DNA from: Methylobacterium sp.
Lineage (GTDB): Bacteria > Pseudomonadota > Alphaproteobacteria > Rhizobiales > Beijerinckiaceae
Reading direction: 5' to 3'
Assembly (NCBI GenBank): GCA_020252645.1
Contig: JADCCN010000001.1
Coordinates: 18,099 to 82,098, forward strand
DNA length: 64,000 nucleotides
In this document: piece by piece, positions 7,739-15,611 of the stretch
Layout of the letters: every line of letters starts with the position of its first letter
How positions within the stretch are numbered: position 1 is the first letter of the stretch
Position numbers and translations under genes: made by a program
The notes under the pieces: model-generated
Told to the model about the DNA's origin: nothing
Seen by the model: only the letters and a program-made list of their open reading frames with translations
The model's database searches: none

Positions 7739-8371
7739 ATGCACAATAAATTGCGTTCGACTTTGATTTGCATCGCGCTGGCGCATGGCGCGTTGTATCC
7801 TGCCAAGTCTATTGCGGCCGATTTTCCCAATAGCCGCAATTCTTCGCCCGTTTATTCTGTTCCGCGCCTGGCTGCGAATTGGCAGGGCCTCTATCTCGGC
7901 CTCAATACGCATTACGGCTGGGGCAAGGCGAAAAGCGCGAACCTGAGTGGTTTCGGCCTGGGTGGGCATCTGGGCTACAATTTTCAGTCGGGGCCCGGTG
8001 TGTTCGGCGTGGAAGGTGATTTCGGCTATACCGGCATCGATCATCGCGGCTTTACCGAAGCGTTCCGTCAGAAATGGCTTGGTTCGGGTCGCCTGCGCGC
8101 GGGCTATGCCTTCGAGCGCTTCCTGCCCTATGTCACCGCCGGTTTCGCCTATACCACCGGCACCATGAAGACCGCGACCGGCAAGGATGATCAGGGCCAT
8201 TTCGGCTATGTCATCGGCGCTGGCGTCGAGGCGATGCTGACCGATCGCGTCTCGGCCCGCGTGGAGTTCCTGCATTACGGTTTCGGGAGCCAGAACTATG
8301 CCGTTCCGGCCGTGCGCCGCACGAGCGTGCAGAACAACATGCTGCGTTTCGGCATGAGCTACAAGTTCTGA
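7739..8371 (+). CDS. Outer membrane beta-barrel protein (Omp25/Omp31-like)
   Basis: The 210-residue protein has a signal peptide of about 26 residues ending in S-I-A-A-D. Short alternating strands rich in glycine and aromatic residues follow (G-L-Y-L-G-L-N-T-H-Y-G-W-G, G-G-H-L-G-Y-N-F, G-V-E-G-D-F-G-Y), and the chain ends in a phenylalanine (R-F-G-M-S-Y-K-F), the usual last strand of an eight-stranded barrel recognised by BamA. I chose the ATG at 7739 because GAGGAG at 7726-7731 is a good ribosome binding site for it; an in-frame ATG at 7724 lies upstream of that site. A strong terminator follows at 8407. It is probably an abundant surface protein of the Omp25/31 type, though homology is only at family level. 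Confidence 0.85.
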   Translation: MHNKLRSTLICIALAHGALYPAKSIAADFPNSRNSSPVYSVPRLAANWQGLYLGLNTHYGWGKAKSANLSGFGLGGHLGYNFQSGPGVFGVEGDFGYTGIDHRGFTEAFRQKWLGSGRLRAGYAFERFLPYVTAGFAYTTGTMKTATGKDDQGHFGYVIGAGVEAMLTDRVSARVEFLHYGFGSQNYAVPAVRRTSVQNNMLRFGMSYKF

Positions 8372-8406
8372 TCGCGGCTTGCGGGAGATCGCCGCCGTTC
8401 CATCCA

Positions 8407-8436
8407 CCCGGCCTGCTCGCGCAGGCCGGGTTTTTT
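8407..8436 (+). terminator. Rho-independent terminator after the outer membrane protein gene
   Basis: A perfect 10-bp stem CCCGGCCTGC / GCAGGCCGGG (8407-8416 and 8421-8430) with a TCGC loop is followed by six T residues. It lies 35 nt after the outer membrane protein stop and just before the 3' end of the converging GST gene. Confidence 0.92.
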
Positions 8437-8447
8437 CATGTCCGTGC

Positions 8448-9056
8448 TCAGATGTGCGGTTTGGTCTTCGAGAAGCCCGGCATCATCTTGTTCATCGCCT
8501 CAAGGAAGGCCGCGAGCTTTGGATATTGTCCGCCCGCGAGCGTGGAGAAGCGGAAATCCATCCAGTCGAGCATGCAGGCGGCCGTGATCGTGCCGATATC
8601 CGGCGTCGCCGAGGCCAGGGGCGGGTCGGCTTCGAGGGCGGCGAGACCGCGATCCACCTTGCCGCGCTGGTGGTCGATCCAGCGCGCCTCGTGTTTCTCC
8701 GCCACACGGAAGCGGCCTTCGTAGAGCATGAGGATCGCGGCGTCCATGATGCCATCGGCCAGCGCCTGCAGCTTCAGGGCCGCGACGCGCTTCGGCCAAG
8801 CTGCGGGAATCACTTTTCCGCCGCCGGCATCGTGGTCCAGCCATTCGATGATGACGCGCGAATCATAGAGTGCTGAGCCATCCGGCAGGATGAGGCAGGG
8901 GATTTTCCCCAGCGGGTTGTCGCGCCGCAGCGGATCATCCGCCGCCATGGTATCGGCGGTGACGATCTTGAACGTGTCGGAATGGCCGGTGACGAGCGCG
9001 GCAACCTTCACCTTGCGGCCAAAGGGCGAAGTGGTCGAAGAGCGCAGGGTGAGCAT
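8448..9056 (-). CDS. Glutathione S-transferase family protein
   Basis: The 202-residue protein has a thioredoxin-like N-terminal domain with S-S-T-T-S-P-F-G-R-K-V near residue 6 (the Ser is the likely glutathione-activating residue), the cis-proline region N-P-L-G-K-I-P-C-L-I-L near 47, and D-S-R-V-I-I-E-W-L near 65, which corresponds to the glutathione-gamma-glutamyl contact. An all-helical C-terminal domain follows. An AAGGA ribosome binding site precedes the ATG. The substrate is unknown; GSTs conjugate glutathione to electrophiles in the cytoplasm. Confidence 0.9.
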   Translation of the reverse strand: MLTLRSSTTSPFGRKVKVAALVTGHSDTFKIVTADTMAADDPLRRDNPLGKIPCLILPDGSALYDSRVIIEWLDHDAGGGKVIPAAWPKRVAALKLQALADGIMDAAILMLYEGRFRVAEKHEARWIDHQRGKVDRGLAALEADPPLASATPDIGTITAACMLDWMDFRFSTLAGGQYPKLAAFLEAMNKMMPGFSKTKPHI

Positions 9057-9122
9057 GGGAGCGTTTCCTTTGAGAGTGGTGCCGAAGAATTCGCGCGCGA
9101 GCGGCCGGCTGGCAAGCTTCTT

Positions 9123-9965
9123 TTATGTTCTTGCCAGCCAATCGAGCCGGTAACGGGCGGTGTGGCCCGTGGCGAGGCGCCCGGCCAGTTCCGGAAGCAG
9201 GGTCGCAAGATCGGCCTCGAGCGTGTAGGGCGGGTTCGCGACGAGCACCCCGCAGGCCGCGAGCGGCCCTTCGGCATCGAAGCGATCCTTATGCAGTTCC
9301 GCGAGGAGCAGATTGGGGAAGCCGCTTTCCGCCGCCGCTTTCTCGAAGGCATCGACCGCCGCGCGATCCTTGATCGGATACCACACGGCGAGGCTGCCGC
9401 CGGTCCATTTCCGCGCCATCTGCCGCATGCCCCTGGCGAGCCGCTCGAATTCGTCGCGGCTCTCGAAGGGCGGGTCGACCAGCACCAGCCCGCGCCGCTC
9501 ATTGGGCGGCACCTGCGCGTTCCAGATGGTGTAGGCGTCGAGCGCGGTGATTGCGAGGCGATGGTCGCGCGCGGGCAAGGCCTTGCGCAAGGCGGCCTCG
9601 GCCGCCGGGTGGTATTCGTTGAAGGCCGCGCGATCCTGCTCCCGCAGGCCATGGCGGATGAAGAGGGGCGAGCCGGGGTAATGCCGGCCATCCGGGCAGG
9701 TCGCGGCCAGCGCCGCCCGCCAGGCGGCCAGCACCGCTTCGGCTGCCGGGCTGAAGGGTTCCGCCATGCGGCCGACCCCGCCCCGCCACTCGCCCGTGCG
9801 CCGGGCGTCCTCACCGGAGAGGTCGTAGATTCCGCTCCCCGCATGGGTGTCGATCACCCGGAACGGGGCGGGCTTCAGCCGCAGATGCGTCAGGATGCGC
9901 ATGAGGATCACATGCTTCAGCACATCCGCGAAATTCCCGGCATGGAAGTCGTGGCGGTAATTCAT
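9123..9965 (-). CDS. rlmJ: 23S rRNA (adenine(2030)-N(6))-methyltransferase
   Basis: RlmJ methylates A2030 of 23S rRNA using SAM. The 280-residue protein opens with M-N-Y-R-H-D-F-H-A-G-N-F-A-D-V-L-K-H, the family hallmark. It then has a SAM loop D-T-H-A-G-S-G-I-Y-D-L near residue 40 and the N6-adenine catalytic motif D-P-P-F-E near 165. Length equals the E. coli enzyme (280). It stands alone between the GST gene and a divergently transcribed small membrane-anchored protein gene. Confidence 0.95.
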   Translation of the reverse strand: MNYRHDFHAGNFADVLKHVILMRILTHLRLKPAPFRVIDTHAGSGIYDLSGEDARRTGEWRGGVGRMAEPFSPAAEAVLAAWRAALAATCPDGRHYPGSPLFIRHGLREQDRAAFNEYHPAAEAALRKALPARDHRLAITALDAYTIWNAQVPPNERRGLVLVDPPFESRDEFERLARGMRQMARKWTGGSLAVWYPIKDRAAVDAFEKAAAESGFPNLLLAELHKDRFDAEGPLAACGVLVANPPYTLEADLATLLPELAGRLATGHTARYRLDWLART

Positions 9966-10071
9966 GGCAATTCGCTCAAATTCGATCCGTTTCGATCACG
10001 GATCGGCAGAGCGTTTAGCGCCATAATGAATCAAATTAAAATCATCACGGCATCCGAAAAGCGGTTTCGTC

Positions 10072-10434
10072 ATGAAGGGCAAGTGGCTCAGCATCTATAT
10101 CCTGGGTTTTCTCGCATTCAGTTACGGGTACGGGCTCCCGGAGTTTTTCATGGAACGGGGCCCTGGCAAGGACCGAAACTATGGCCGGGAAAAACAGGTC
10201 GCGCGCATCCAGGAGGAGCCGCACGGGTTCGTTGCTCAGGTGATGGAATATCTCCGCCAGTTCATCGAGAAGAAGGAACCGCCGCCGCGCATCGCCACGC
10301 AGCCCCGCGCGCCCGCGCCTGTCGCGCCTGTCGCGCCTGCCGAGCCTGCCGCGCCGCCGGCCGAGCCGGTGAGCAAGCTCGCCGAGCCGCCAAGGGCACC
10401 CGGTCAGGGCTTTACCGTGATGTCGGTACGCTGA
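10072..10434 (+). CDS. Hypothetical membrane-anchored proline-rich protein
   Basis: A 120-residue protein has one hydrophobic segment at about residues 5-22 (signal anchor), a charged middle (E-K-Q-V-A-R-I-Q-E-E, then a helix M-E-Y-L-R-Q-F-I-E-K-K) and a low-complexity tail of A-P/V-A-P repeats (about residues 80-110). I do not recognise a family. The layout suggests an inner-membrane protein with a periplasmic spacer. Its last 23 nt overlap the 3' end of the converging RNase T2 gene. It could be a false gene in GC-rich DNA, but the hydrophobic start followed by a charged helix argues that it is translated. Confidence 0.55.
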   Translation: MKGKWLSIYILGFLAFSYGYGLPEFFMERGPGKDRNYGREKQVARIQEEPHGFVAQVMEYLRQFIEKKEPPPRIATQPRAPAPVAPVAPAEPAAPPAEPVSKLAEPPRAPGQGFTVMSVR

Positions 10435-11071
10435 TTTCGCGCGTCCGGCAGGAATCACGATCCACCTCCGGGCACGGGCGGAAGGAGCGCAGGTCCTTCG
10501 TGAGGCAGATGCGAACTTCCTCCAGCATGCCGCGCTCGCAGGTCACGGCCATCATGTCCGGGCGCAGGCCGGGATTGGCCTCGGTGAAGGCGCGCTCGAT
10601 TTCCAGCGGCGTGAAACGGTTCGTCTCTTCCGGGGCTTCGAGCGCTGCGGGAATGCGCACCTTCCGGCGGGCAGCGGCGGTTGCCGAGAAATAGGCCTCC
10701 GGCGGCAGGCCCGAACAGGTGCCATGCTTGCGCCACTGGTGGCGGGCAAGGCCGGTATCGGGCAGCACCTCCTCCGCGATATCCATGGCCCGGCGCGAGG
10801 GATTGCGCCCCTCTGGCGCGCAGAAGGCGGGATAGCCCCGCTCATATTGCGGCCAGAGGCCATGCACGACGAAACCGGGATTGCGGCCCGGATCGCATTG
10901 CCTCGCGCCGCGCCTTTCGCCGGTGATGGCGCACCAGGTCGCGGACCAGGACAGCGCGAGCACATAGAAATCGAAATCGCCCATCGCCGCCCCCCGCGTT
11001 TCGCGCGGCTGGGAGGCGGCAGGAAGCCCAACCGTCAGAAGGGCAAGCGCCACGAAGACGGCGCGCAGCAT
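10412..11071 (-). CDS. Secreted ribonuclease T2
   Basis: RNase T2 enzymes cut RNA through 2',3'-cyclic phosphate intermediates, here probably in the periplasm or outside. The 219-residue protein has a signal peptide (about residues 1-20), then D-F-Y-V-L-A-L-S-W-S, the first catalytic segment V-H-G-L-W-P-Q near residue 68, and the second segment H-Q-W-R-K-H-G-T-C near 108. Cysteines are placed as in the family. The position of the catalytic Glu in many T2 enzymes is Gln here. The ATG at 11071 gives a clean signal peptide; the hypothetical secreted protein upstream ends 4 nt before it, so the two form an operon. Confidence 0.88.
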   Translation of the reverse strand: MLRAVFVALALLTVGLPAASQPRETRGAAMGDFDFYVLALSWSATWCAITGERRGARQCDPGRNPGFVVHGLWPQYERGYPAFCAPEGRNPSRRAMDIAEEVLPDTGLARHQWRKHGTCSGLPPEAYFSATAAARRKVRIPAALEAPEETNRFTPLEIERAFTEANPGLRPDMMAVTCERGMLEEVRICLTKDLRSFRPCPEVDRDSCRTREISVPTSR

Positions 11072-11075
11072 CGCC

Positions 11076-11519
11076 TCAGCGGCCGGGGAGGCGGCTGCAA
11101 TCGCCGCCATTCGTCAGGTTGCGATCATAGCCGGCGAGGCAGAACGTCACCTGATTGCCATAGCCCGCAAAACCATAGGCCTCGATGATGGCGTAGTGCA
11201 GCTTCAGGCGCTTCCTGTCGCCCATCACGGCCACGGCCTCGCAGGTCCGGCGGGGGATGAGATCAATGCCATGCTGACGCAGGCCCGTCTGCTGGATCCG
11301 CTCGAAACCGATGATCTCGGCATTGCTGTTCCAGAAACGGCGCTCGGTCGAGGCGAAACGCGACTGGATGCTGGCCAGCACGCTCGAGGATTCGCAAGTA
11401 TCCACCACGCCGGAGAAGGGCGCGAAGCGGCTTTCGGCCGGGATTTCCTCGCGCGCCTGAGCCGGAACGGACAGGGCGATGGCGAACAGGCTGGCGGCAA
11501 TCAACGAGGCGCGGCGCAT
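11076..11519 (-). CDS. Hypothetical secreted protein upstream of RNase T2
   Basis: A 147-residue protein has a clear signal peptide (M-R-R-A-S-L-I-A-A-S-L-F-A-I-A-L, cleavage after V-P-A-Q-A). The mature part contains four cysteines (D-T-C-E-S, R-T-C-E-A, T-F-C-L-A, D-C-S-R), probably two disulfides. No enzyme motif is visible. The gene is 4 nt upstream of the RNase T2 gene on the same strand, so the two proteins probably share a compartment and may work together. I do not recognise the family and assign no function. Confidence 0.7.
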   Translation of the reverse strand: MRRASLIAASLFAIALSVPAQAREEIPAESRFAPFSGVVDTCESSSVLASIQSRFASTERRFWNSNAEIIGFERIQQTGLRQHGIDLIPRRTCEAVAVMGDRKRLKLHYAIIEAYGFAGYGNQVTFCLAGYDRNLTNGGDCSRLPGR

Positions 11520-11593
11520 GGCGGACTCCGGGAGCGGCAAAACTCGCTCCAGATTTGGACGCCCAATCCGCCCGGGTCAAGCCGGAAGAAGGC

Positions 11594-12826
11594 TCAGTTC
11601 CCGCCCGTCGGGATGTTCTGCTGCCGAATCTGCGATTCGCGATGCGGGTTTCGGGCAGGTGCGGGTTGCCGGGGCGGTGCCGAAGGCAGCAGCGCGCCGG
11701 CAGGGGCCGGGAGGGGCTGCCGGGTCACGCCAGGACCGCGGTTCACCGGCAGTTCCGGCATCGAGGAGGTGATATCGAAATCGCGCGGGTCGAATTCCTC
11801 CTCCTGCTCCATCACCTCGGTAGGGACGCCACCATTCTGCTGCAGCAACTGGAGCTGGCGATCGAGCGAGCCGGCGGGTGCCAGTGCCGCCGGGGGGCGC
11901 TGCGTGAGAGCCACCTGTGGCGGCGAGGCGGCCGAATAGGCGCTGTTCGGGAAGCCCTGCGGCGCAGGGGGCAGGGATTTGAAGGCCGTGGCCGGTGGCA
12001 TCTGCGGGCCGATCGATGGCGGGAAGGAGGGGCGCATCGGTGAATCGAGCCTCGGCCGGCAATAGCGGCGCTGTCCGCGCGCATCGTGCCGTGCGAGATC
12101 GAGATGGAAATGGTCGTAGTGGAAGGCGTCGGAGCCGGGGCCGAGCACGGTGCGGAACTTCCCGCAGGCGGAATGCAGCACTTCGCGCAGGAAGCCCTGC
12201 TCGTGGGGGGCCCCGCGCCAGCCGCCCTTCACGGTTGTCACCGAGCCGTCCGCGAAAACAAAGGACATGATGTCGATGGCATTGCCGAAGGCGTGTTCGG
12301 AAAGCCGCGCGCCCGGCTGGTGGTTGCGGCGCCGGCAGGCATAGGAGCCGCCCGTGCGGATTTCCTTCACCCCCTGGCCCATCCAGGCCAGGGCCGCGGG
12401 CTGGACCGCTGTCGCGAGCCAGTCATCGAGCCAGGCGACCATGGGGCAGGTGAGTGTGGCTTCCGGCTTCAGGACCGTGAGGCGCAAATCCGCCCCGGCC
12501 GCGGTTTGCAGCGGCGCGCCGGCCTCCGCGAAGCTTTGCAGGATGTTCTGGTCGATCTGGAAAGCCTGCACCTTCAGCGGAATGTCGATCCCGCAGGCGC
12601 CGGAGCCGTCGATGGGCTTCGTGATGCGCACGAACTCGCTTTCCTGCACGATGCCCGCCTTCATGCAGGCGAGTTCGGCCTCGCCACGCCAAGCCTCGCG
12701 CTGCTCGTAGCGCAGGAAGCCGCAGCCCGAAAGGAAGGCGGCGCTCGCGAGGATCGCGAGGCCCAGGCGCGCCAGAAGCGGGATCGCGCAGGTTCGAGAC
12801 AAGGATGAAGGGGAGGAACGCAACAT
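11594..12826 (-). CDS. Extensin-like family lipoprotein
   Basis: The 410-residue protein starts with a basic region and a hydrophobic stretch ending L-S-G-C, a lipobox, so it is likely an Lgt-modified lipoprotein. The extensin-like C domain covers about residues 55-250: A-C-G-I-D-I-P-L near 85, C-P-M near 135, and S-E-H-A-F-G-N-A-I-D-I near 180, an M15-like metal-site pattern, with H-Y-D-H-F-H-L-D near 240. The remaining ~150 residues are proline-rich and low complexity. The family is frequent in Hyphomicrobiales; a role at peptidoglycan is an inference. The ATG at 12826 was chosen because the further upstream codons add an unconvincing leader before the signal sequence. Confidence 0.82.
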   Translation of the reverse strand: MLRSSPSSLSRTCAIPLLARLGLAILASAAFLSGCGFLRYEQREAWRGEAELACMKAGIVQESEFVRITKPIDGSGACGIDIPLKVQAFQIDQNILQSFAEAGAPLQTAAGADLRLTVLKPEATLTCPMVAWLDDWLATAVQPAALAWMGQGVKEIRTGGSYACRRRNHQPGARLSEHAFGNAIDIMSFVFADGSVTTVKGGWRGAPHEQGFLREVLHSACGKFRTVLGPGSDAFHYDHFHLDLARHDARGQRRYCRPRLDSPMRPSFPPSIGPQMPPATAFKSLPPAPQGFPNSAYSAASPPQVALTQRPPAALAPAGSLDRQLQLLQQNGGVPTEVMEQEEEFDPRDFDITSSMPELPVNRGPGVTRQPLPAPAGALLPSAPPRQPAPARNPHRESQIRQQNIPTGGN

Positions 12827-12921
12827 CCCGGAAAATTGACTCGACCTCGGTAAGGTTCCTTTAAGAGAAAGGGTTTCGGGGTGGTTAAGATTCGGCCCCA
12901 TGGCTCGTTCAGGAGAGACCG

Positions 12922-13158
12922 GTGCAGGGCAAGGCGCGTTTCATTTTTCCGTTCTTTCAGGCGGGCATCATGGCTTTCCTGATGACGGGTTTCGTCACCT
13001 GGCTCAACCTGGGCCTTCCTTCCGATTTCGTGCTGCGCTGGATGCTGGCTTTCGTGAAGGCCTGGCCGCTCGCCTACCTTGCCGCGCTCATCGCGGCGCC
13101 CTTTGCCCAGCGCGCCACGCGCTTTGTCGTTGCCAGGCTGGAAGGAACCAAGACATGA
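12922..13158 (+). CDS. DUF2798 small membrane protein
   Basis: A 78-residue protein starts at GTG, with AGGAGA at 12911-12916 as ribosome binding site. It has two hydrophobic segments (about residues 9-28 and 40-62) and the family-like F-V-T-W-L-N-L-G, A-W-P-L-A-Y and A-P-F-A-Q-R patterns of DUF2798. Function is unknown; members are inner-membrane proteins. Its TGA overlaps the first ATG of the amidase gene (ATGATG at 13155), so translation of the two is coupled. Confidence 0.82.
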   Translation: MQGKARFIFPFFQAGIMAFLMTGFVTWLNLGLPSDFVLRWMLAFVKAWPLAYLAALIAAPFAQRATRFVVARLEGTKT

Positions 13159-14417
13159 TGCGCGCCCTTGATCTCGCCGAGGCTGTCGAAGCCGGGGATC
13201 TCACCCCGGCAACCGTCCTCGAACTCGCGCTGGAAGCCATTTCCGAGCGCGAGAAGGATATCCTCGCCTTCACCGCTCTCGACATGGACCGCGCCCGGCT
13301 CGCGGCGCGCGCCATCCCCGGCAATGACGGGTTGTTCGGCCTGCCGGTCGGCTTCAAGGACATCATCGAAACCGCCGATTACGCAACCGAGCATGGTTCG
13401 CCGCTCTACAAGGGCCACAAGCCGAGGGCGGATGCGCCCGTCGTGCTGATGACCGAGGCCGCGCAGGGCCTGCGCCTCGGCAAGACAGCCACCACGGAAT
13501 TCGCTTTTCTCAACCCCGCGCCGACCTTCAACCCGCATCATGCGGCCCACACGCCCGGCGGCTCCTCGGCCGGTTCGGCGGCCGGGGTGGCGGCGGGCTT
13601 CATGCCGCTGGCTTTCGGCACGCAGACCGGTGGATCGGTGATCCGCCCCGCGAGCTTCTGCGGTGTCGCGGCGATGAAGCCGTCTTTCCGGCTCATCCCC
13701 ATCCAGGGCGTGAAGCCTTTCGCGCCGCTGCTCGATACCCTGGGCCTGTTCGGCGCGCGGGTGGCGGATGTCGCCTTCGGGCTCGCGGCGATCACGGGGC
13801 GCGACCTGCGGGTCGATGGCGGCGATTTCGGCAAGCCCACCTTCGGCATCACGCGCCAGCCCTTCGCGGGCGATGCGTCTCCGGAAGCTCATGCGGCGCT
13901 CGACCATGCCATCGCGGCGCTGTCGAAGGCCGGCATCGCTTGCCGCGAGGTGGCGCTTGCGCCGGTCTTCGCCGAGGCCCATGTGCATCACCGCGCGATC
14001 AACAACCATGAGGGCGCGGTGTCGCTCACCTGGGAATATGAGCGGCATCGCGAGAAGCTCTCTCCCATTCTCCGCGATGCCATCGAGCACGGGCGCTCCG
14101 TGAGCCTCGCGGAATATGATGCCGCGCGCTCGATCTCGAACAGGGCACGAAAGGCGGCGCATCCGCTGTTCGAGGAGGTCGATGTCCTGCTCACCTTCTC
14201 CGCGCCGGGCGTCGCAACGTTGCGGGACAGCACCGGCGATGCCACCTACAACAAGCTCATCACGCTGCTGGGCCTGCCGGCCGTGAACGTGCCGGGCTGG
14301 AAGGATGCGGCGACCGGGCTTCCCGTGGGCGTGCAGGTGGTCGGCGCCTTCGGCGATGACCAGCGGACGCTGGCGGCGGCGCATCTTCTGGAACAGGCGC
14401 TTTCCCATCACTCCTGA
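13155..14417 (+). CDS. Amidase (amidase signature family)
   Basis: The 420-residue enzyme carries the Ser-cisSer-Lys triad of amidase-signature enzymes: Lys in G-L-P-V-G-F-K-D-I near residue 72, the glycine/serine-rich G-G-S-S-A-G-S-A-A-G near 135, and nucleophile region G-T-Q-T-G-G-S-V-I-R-P-A near 155. It hydrolyses an amide to acid and ammonia or amine. A GatA subunit is less likely because the gene is not with gatB/gatC and the protein is shorter than GatA. Translation can begin at either of two adjacent ATG codons (13155 or 13158). The substrate is unknown. Confidence 0.88.
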   Translation: MMRALDLAEAVEAGDLTPATVLELALEAISEREKDILAFTALDMDRARLAARAIPGNDGLFGLPVGFKDIIETADYATEHGSPLYKGHKPRADAPVVLMTEAAQGLRLGKTATTEFAFLNPAPTFNPHHAAHTPGGSSAGSAAGVAAGFMPLAFGTQTGGSVIRPASFCGVAAMKPSFRLIPIQGVKPFAPLLDTLGLFGARVADVAFGLAAITGRDLRVDGGDFGKPTFGITRQPFAGDASPEAHAALDHAIAALSKAGIACREVALAPVFAEAHVHHRAINNHEGAVSLTWEYERHREKLSPILRDAIEHGRSVSLAEYDAARSISNRARKAAHPLFEEVDVLLTFSAPGVATLRDSTGDATYNKLITLLGLPAVNVPGWKDAATGLPVGVQVVGAFGDDQRTLAAAHLLEQALSHHS

Positions 14418-14558
14418 GGATTTCCGGCAAAGCTGTTGCAAATCGGAACAGAACTCCAGGTCGGGCGTTAACTTTTCTGCAACGCCGCGACGATGGGCCA
14501 TTGCCAGCGGTTACCATTGGGTTAAGATTTAAAGCCCGACAGGTGATGAGGTGACACC

Positions 14559-14642
14559 ATGAGCATGACGTACAGTCTGGATGTTCTGGCGTTTCTGGCG
14601 TCTTTTGTTCTTTTGATCGCCATTCTTTTTGGCGCCTTCTGA
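14559..14642 (+). CDS. Candidate 27-residue hydrophobic membrane peptide
   Basis: ATG at 14559 opens a 27-codon frame ending in TGA at 14640-14642. It encodes a short polar start (M-S-M-T-Y-S-L-D) and then one uninterrupted hydrophobic segment to the end (L-A-F-L-A-S-F-V-L-L-I-A-I-L-F-G-A-F), long enough to cross a membrane once. A GAGG site lies about 8 nt upstream, and a rho-independent terminator follows at 14688. No other gene explains this stretch. No family is recognised; a regulator of a membrane protein or a type I toxin-like peptide are both possible, without further evidence. Confidence 0.55.
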   Translation: MSMTYSLDVLAFLASFVLLIAILFGAF

Positions 14643-14687
14643 CATCCGAATGACGGTTTCGCCGGGTTCGACCGGCACAAGATCAGG

Positions 14688-14715
14688 GCCTCGCCGCCAG
14701 CCGGCGGGGCTTTTT
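14688..14715 (+). terminator. Rho-independent terminator after the small peptide gene
   Basis: The stem GCCTCGCCG / CGGCGGGGC (14688-14696 and 14702-14710, one G-U pair) is followed by five T residues. It ends the transcript carrying the 27-codon frame and possibly read-through from the amidase, and sits just before the 3' end of the converging small secreted protein gene. Confidence 0.85.
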
Positions 14716-14732
14716 GCTGCCGCGGAGCCTGT

Positions 14733-15017
14733 TCAGCTTTGCGGACAGGGCTTGGAAAGCGGCCGCCATGTCGTGACGTTCTGGTCCATCTGGCAGCGGA
14801 ACAGGCTGTTCCGCATGCAAACTTCGCTGCCGACCGGAAGGTTCTCGCCCTGCATGCGACAGGTGCATTCCGTCCTGTTGAGCTGCGCGCGCGTGATCAA
14901 CCAGTCGCTGGCGGGACGTGCCTGCGTTTCCTGCGCGTGGAGACCGACAGGCGCAAGCAGCGGCGATGCCGTGGCGATGAGGCCCGCGAGGGCCGAGGTT
15001 CGGCACTTCGACATCAT
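14733..15017 (-). CDS. Small secreted cysteine-containing hypothetical protein
   Basis: A 94-residue protein has a signal peptide (about residues 1-28, ending near L-H-A-Q). The mature part of about 65 residues contains five cysteines (T-E-C-T-C, E-V-C-M, F-R-C-Q, K-P-C-P), suggesting disulfides in the periplasm or outside. I do not recognise the family. The ATG at 15017 is preceded by an AGGG-type site; the longer open frame upstream reads through a repeat element (15075-15175) and is rejected. Confidence 0.65.
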   Translation of the reverse strand: MMSKCRTSALAGLIATASPLLAPVGLHAQETQARPASDWLITRAQLNRTECTCRMQGENLPVGSEVCMRNSLFRCQMDQNVTTWRPLSKPCPQS

Positions 15018-15074
15018 GTCGGCACCCTTCGGAACGCGAGAGAAATCGCTCGGAACTTGCGCGATTGCACGACC

Positions 15075-15175
15075 AGAGCATTTTTCGATCTGACGGAATG
15101 AGATCGGATGCTCTCTCTTTGTCTGATCGCATTTTCTTAACGCGAACCGGCAACCACTTCGCTTGAAAATGCTCC
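15075..15175. repeat. Mosaic palindromic intergenic element
   Basis: Two units are joined. The first (15075-15114) is a hairpin of the GAGCATTTTTCGATCTGAC...GATCGGATGCTCT type. The second (about 15118-15175) reads CGCATTTTCTTAACGCGAACCGG... and ends GAAAATGCTCC. Read in reverse, the second unit closely matches the element in the dnaG-rpoD gap at 45906-45956. Both belong to the same broad family as the repeats at 33051 and 56740. No gene fits in the 15018-15299 gap. Confidence 0.8.
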
Positions 15176-15299
15176 AAACCGGCGCCTTGTCAAGGTCGAA
15201 CCCGGTTGCGATGCCGCCGTGTAGAATATTGGAGCAAGCCAACTTTAAGTTGTTCTGCTTAGTGATTGCCGCCTGTTGCTTGCCCGGAAAGGATAAACC

Positions 15300-15611
15300 A
15301 TGTCGATCGTGATCAAGACCGGTGCGATGCTCTGGCTGGCGGTTCTCGGGCAGTCGGCAACCGCTGCTGCCGGCTCGCCCCATGGCCCCTGCACCAATCT
15401 GCCGCGCTTCGGCTGGGTGTCCTTCGACGAGATCGAGGCGCGCCTGGCGCAATCGGGGTACCAGCTGCTCCGCCTGCGCATCACCAGCGATGCCTGCTAT
15501 TCCGCCCTGGTCACGAGCCCGGCCGGGCACAGGCTGGAACTGCTCATCCACCCGGGCACCAGCAAGGTCATCTCGCCGGAAAAACTGCCGACGAGCGCCC
15601 TCCGGCGCTGA
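15300..15611 (+). CDS. Small secreted protein with PepSY-like fold
   Basis: The 103-residue protein has a signal peptide (about residues 1-23, ending T-A-A-A-G). The mature domain has the arrangement helix (F-D-E-I-E-A-R-L-A-Q-S-G-Y) then three strands (L-L-R-L-R-I-T, C-Y-S-A-L-V-T, R-L-E-L-L-I-H-P-G-T), as in PepSY modules, which often modulate peptidases or bind other partners in the periplasm. Two cysteines may pair. Its stop is directly next to the stop of the converging uvrB gene. The PepSY assignment is from pattern only. Confidence 0.65.
   Translation: MSIVIKTGAMLWLAVLGQSATAAAGSPHGPCTNLPRFGWVSFDEIEARLAQSGYQLLRLRITSDACYSALVTSPAGHRLELLIHPGTSKVISPEKLPTSALRR

Noticed and set aside
8982..10694. 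A 570-codon plus-strand open frame opposite rlmJ
   Set aside because: It runs antisense to rlmJ and through other genes; the translation shows no domain.
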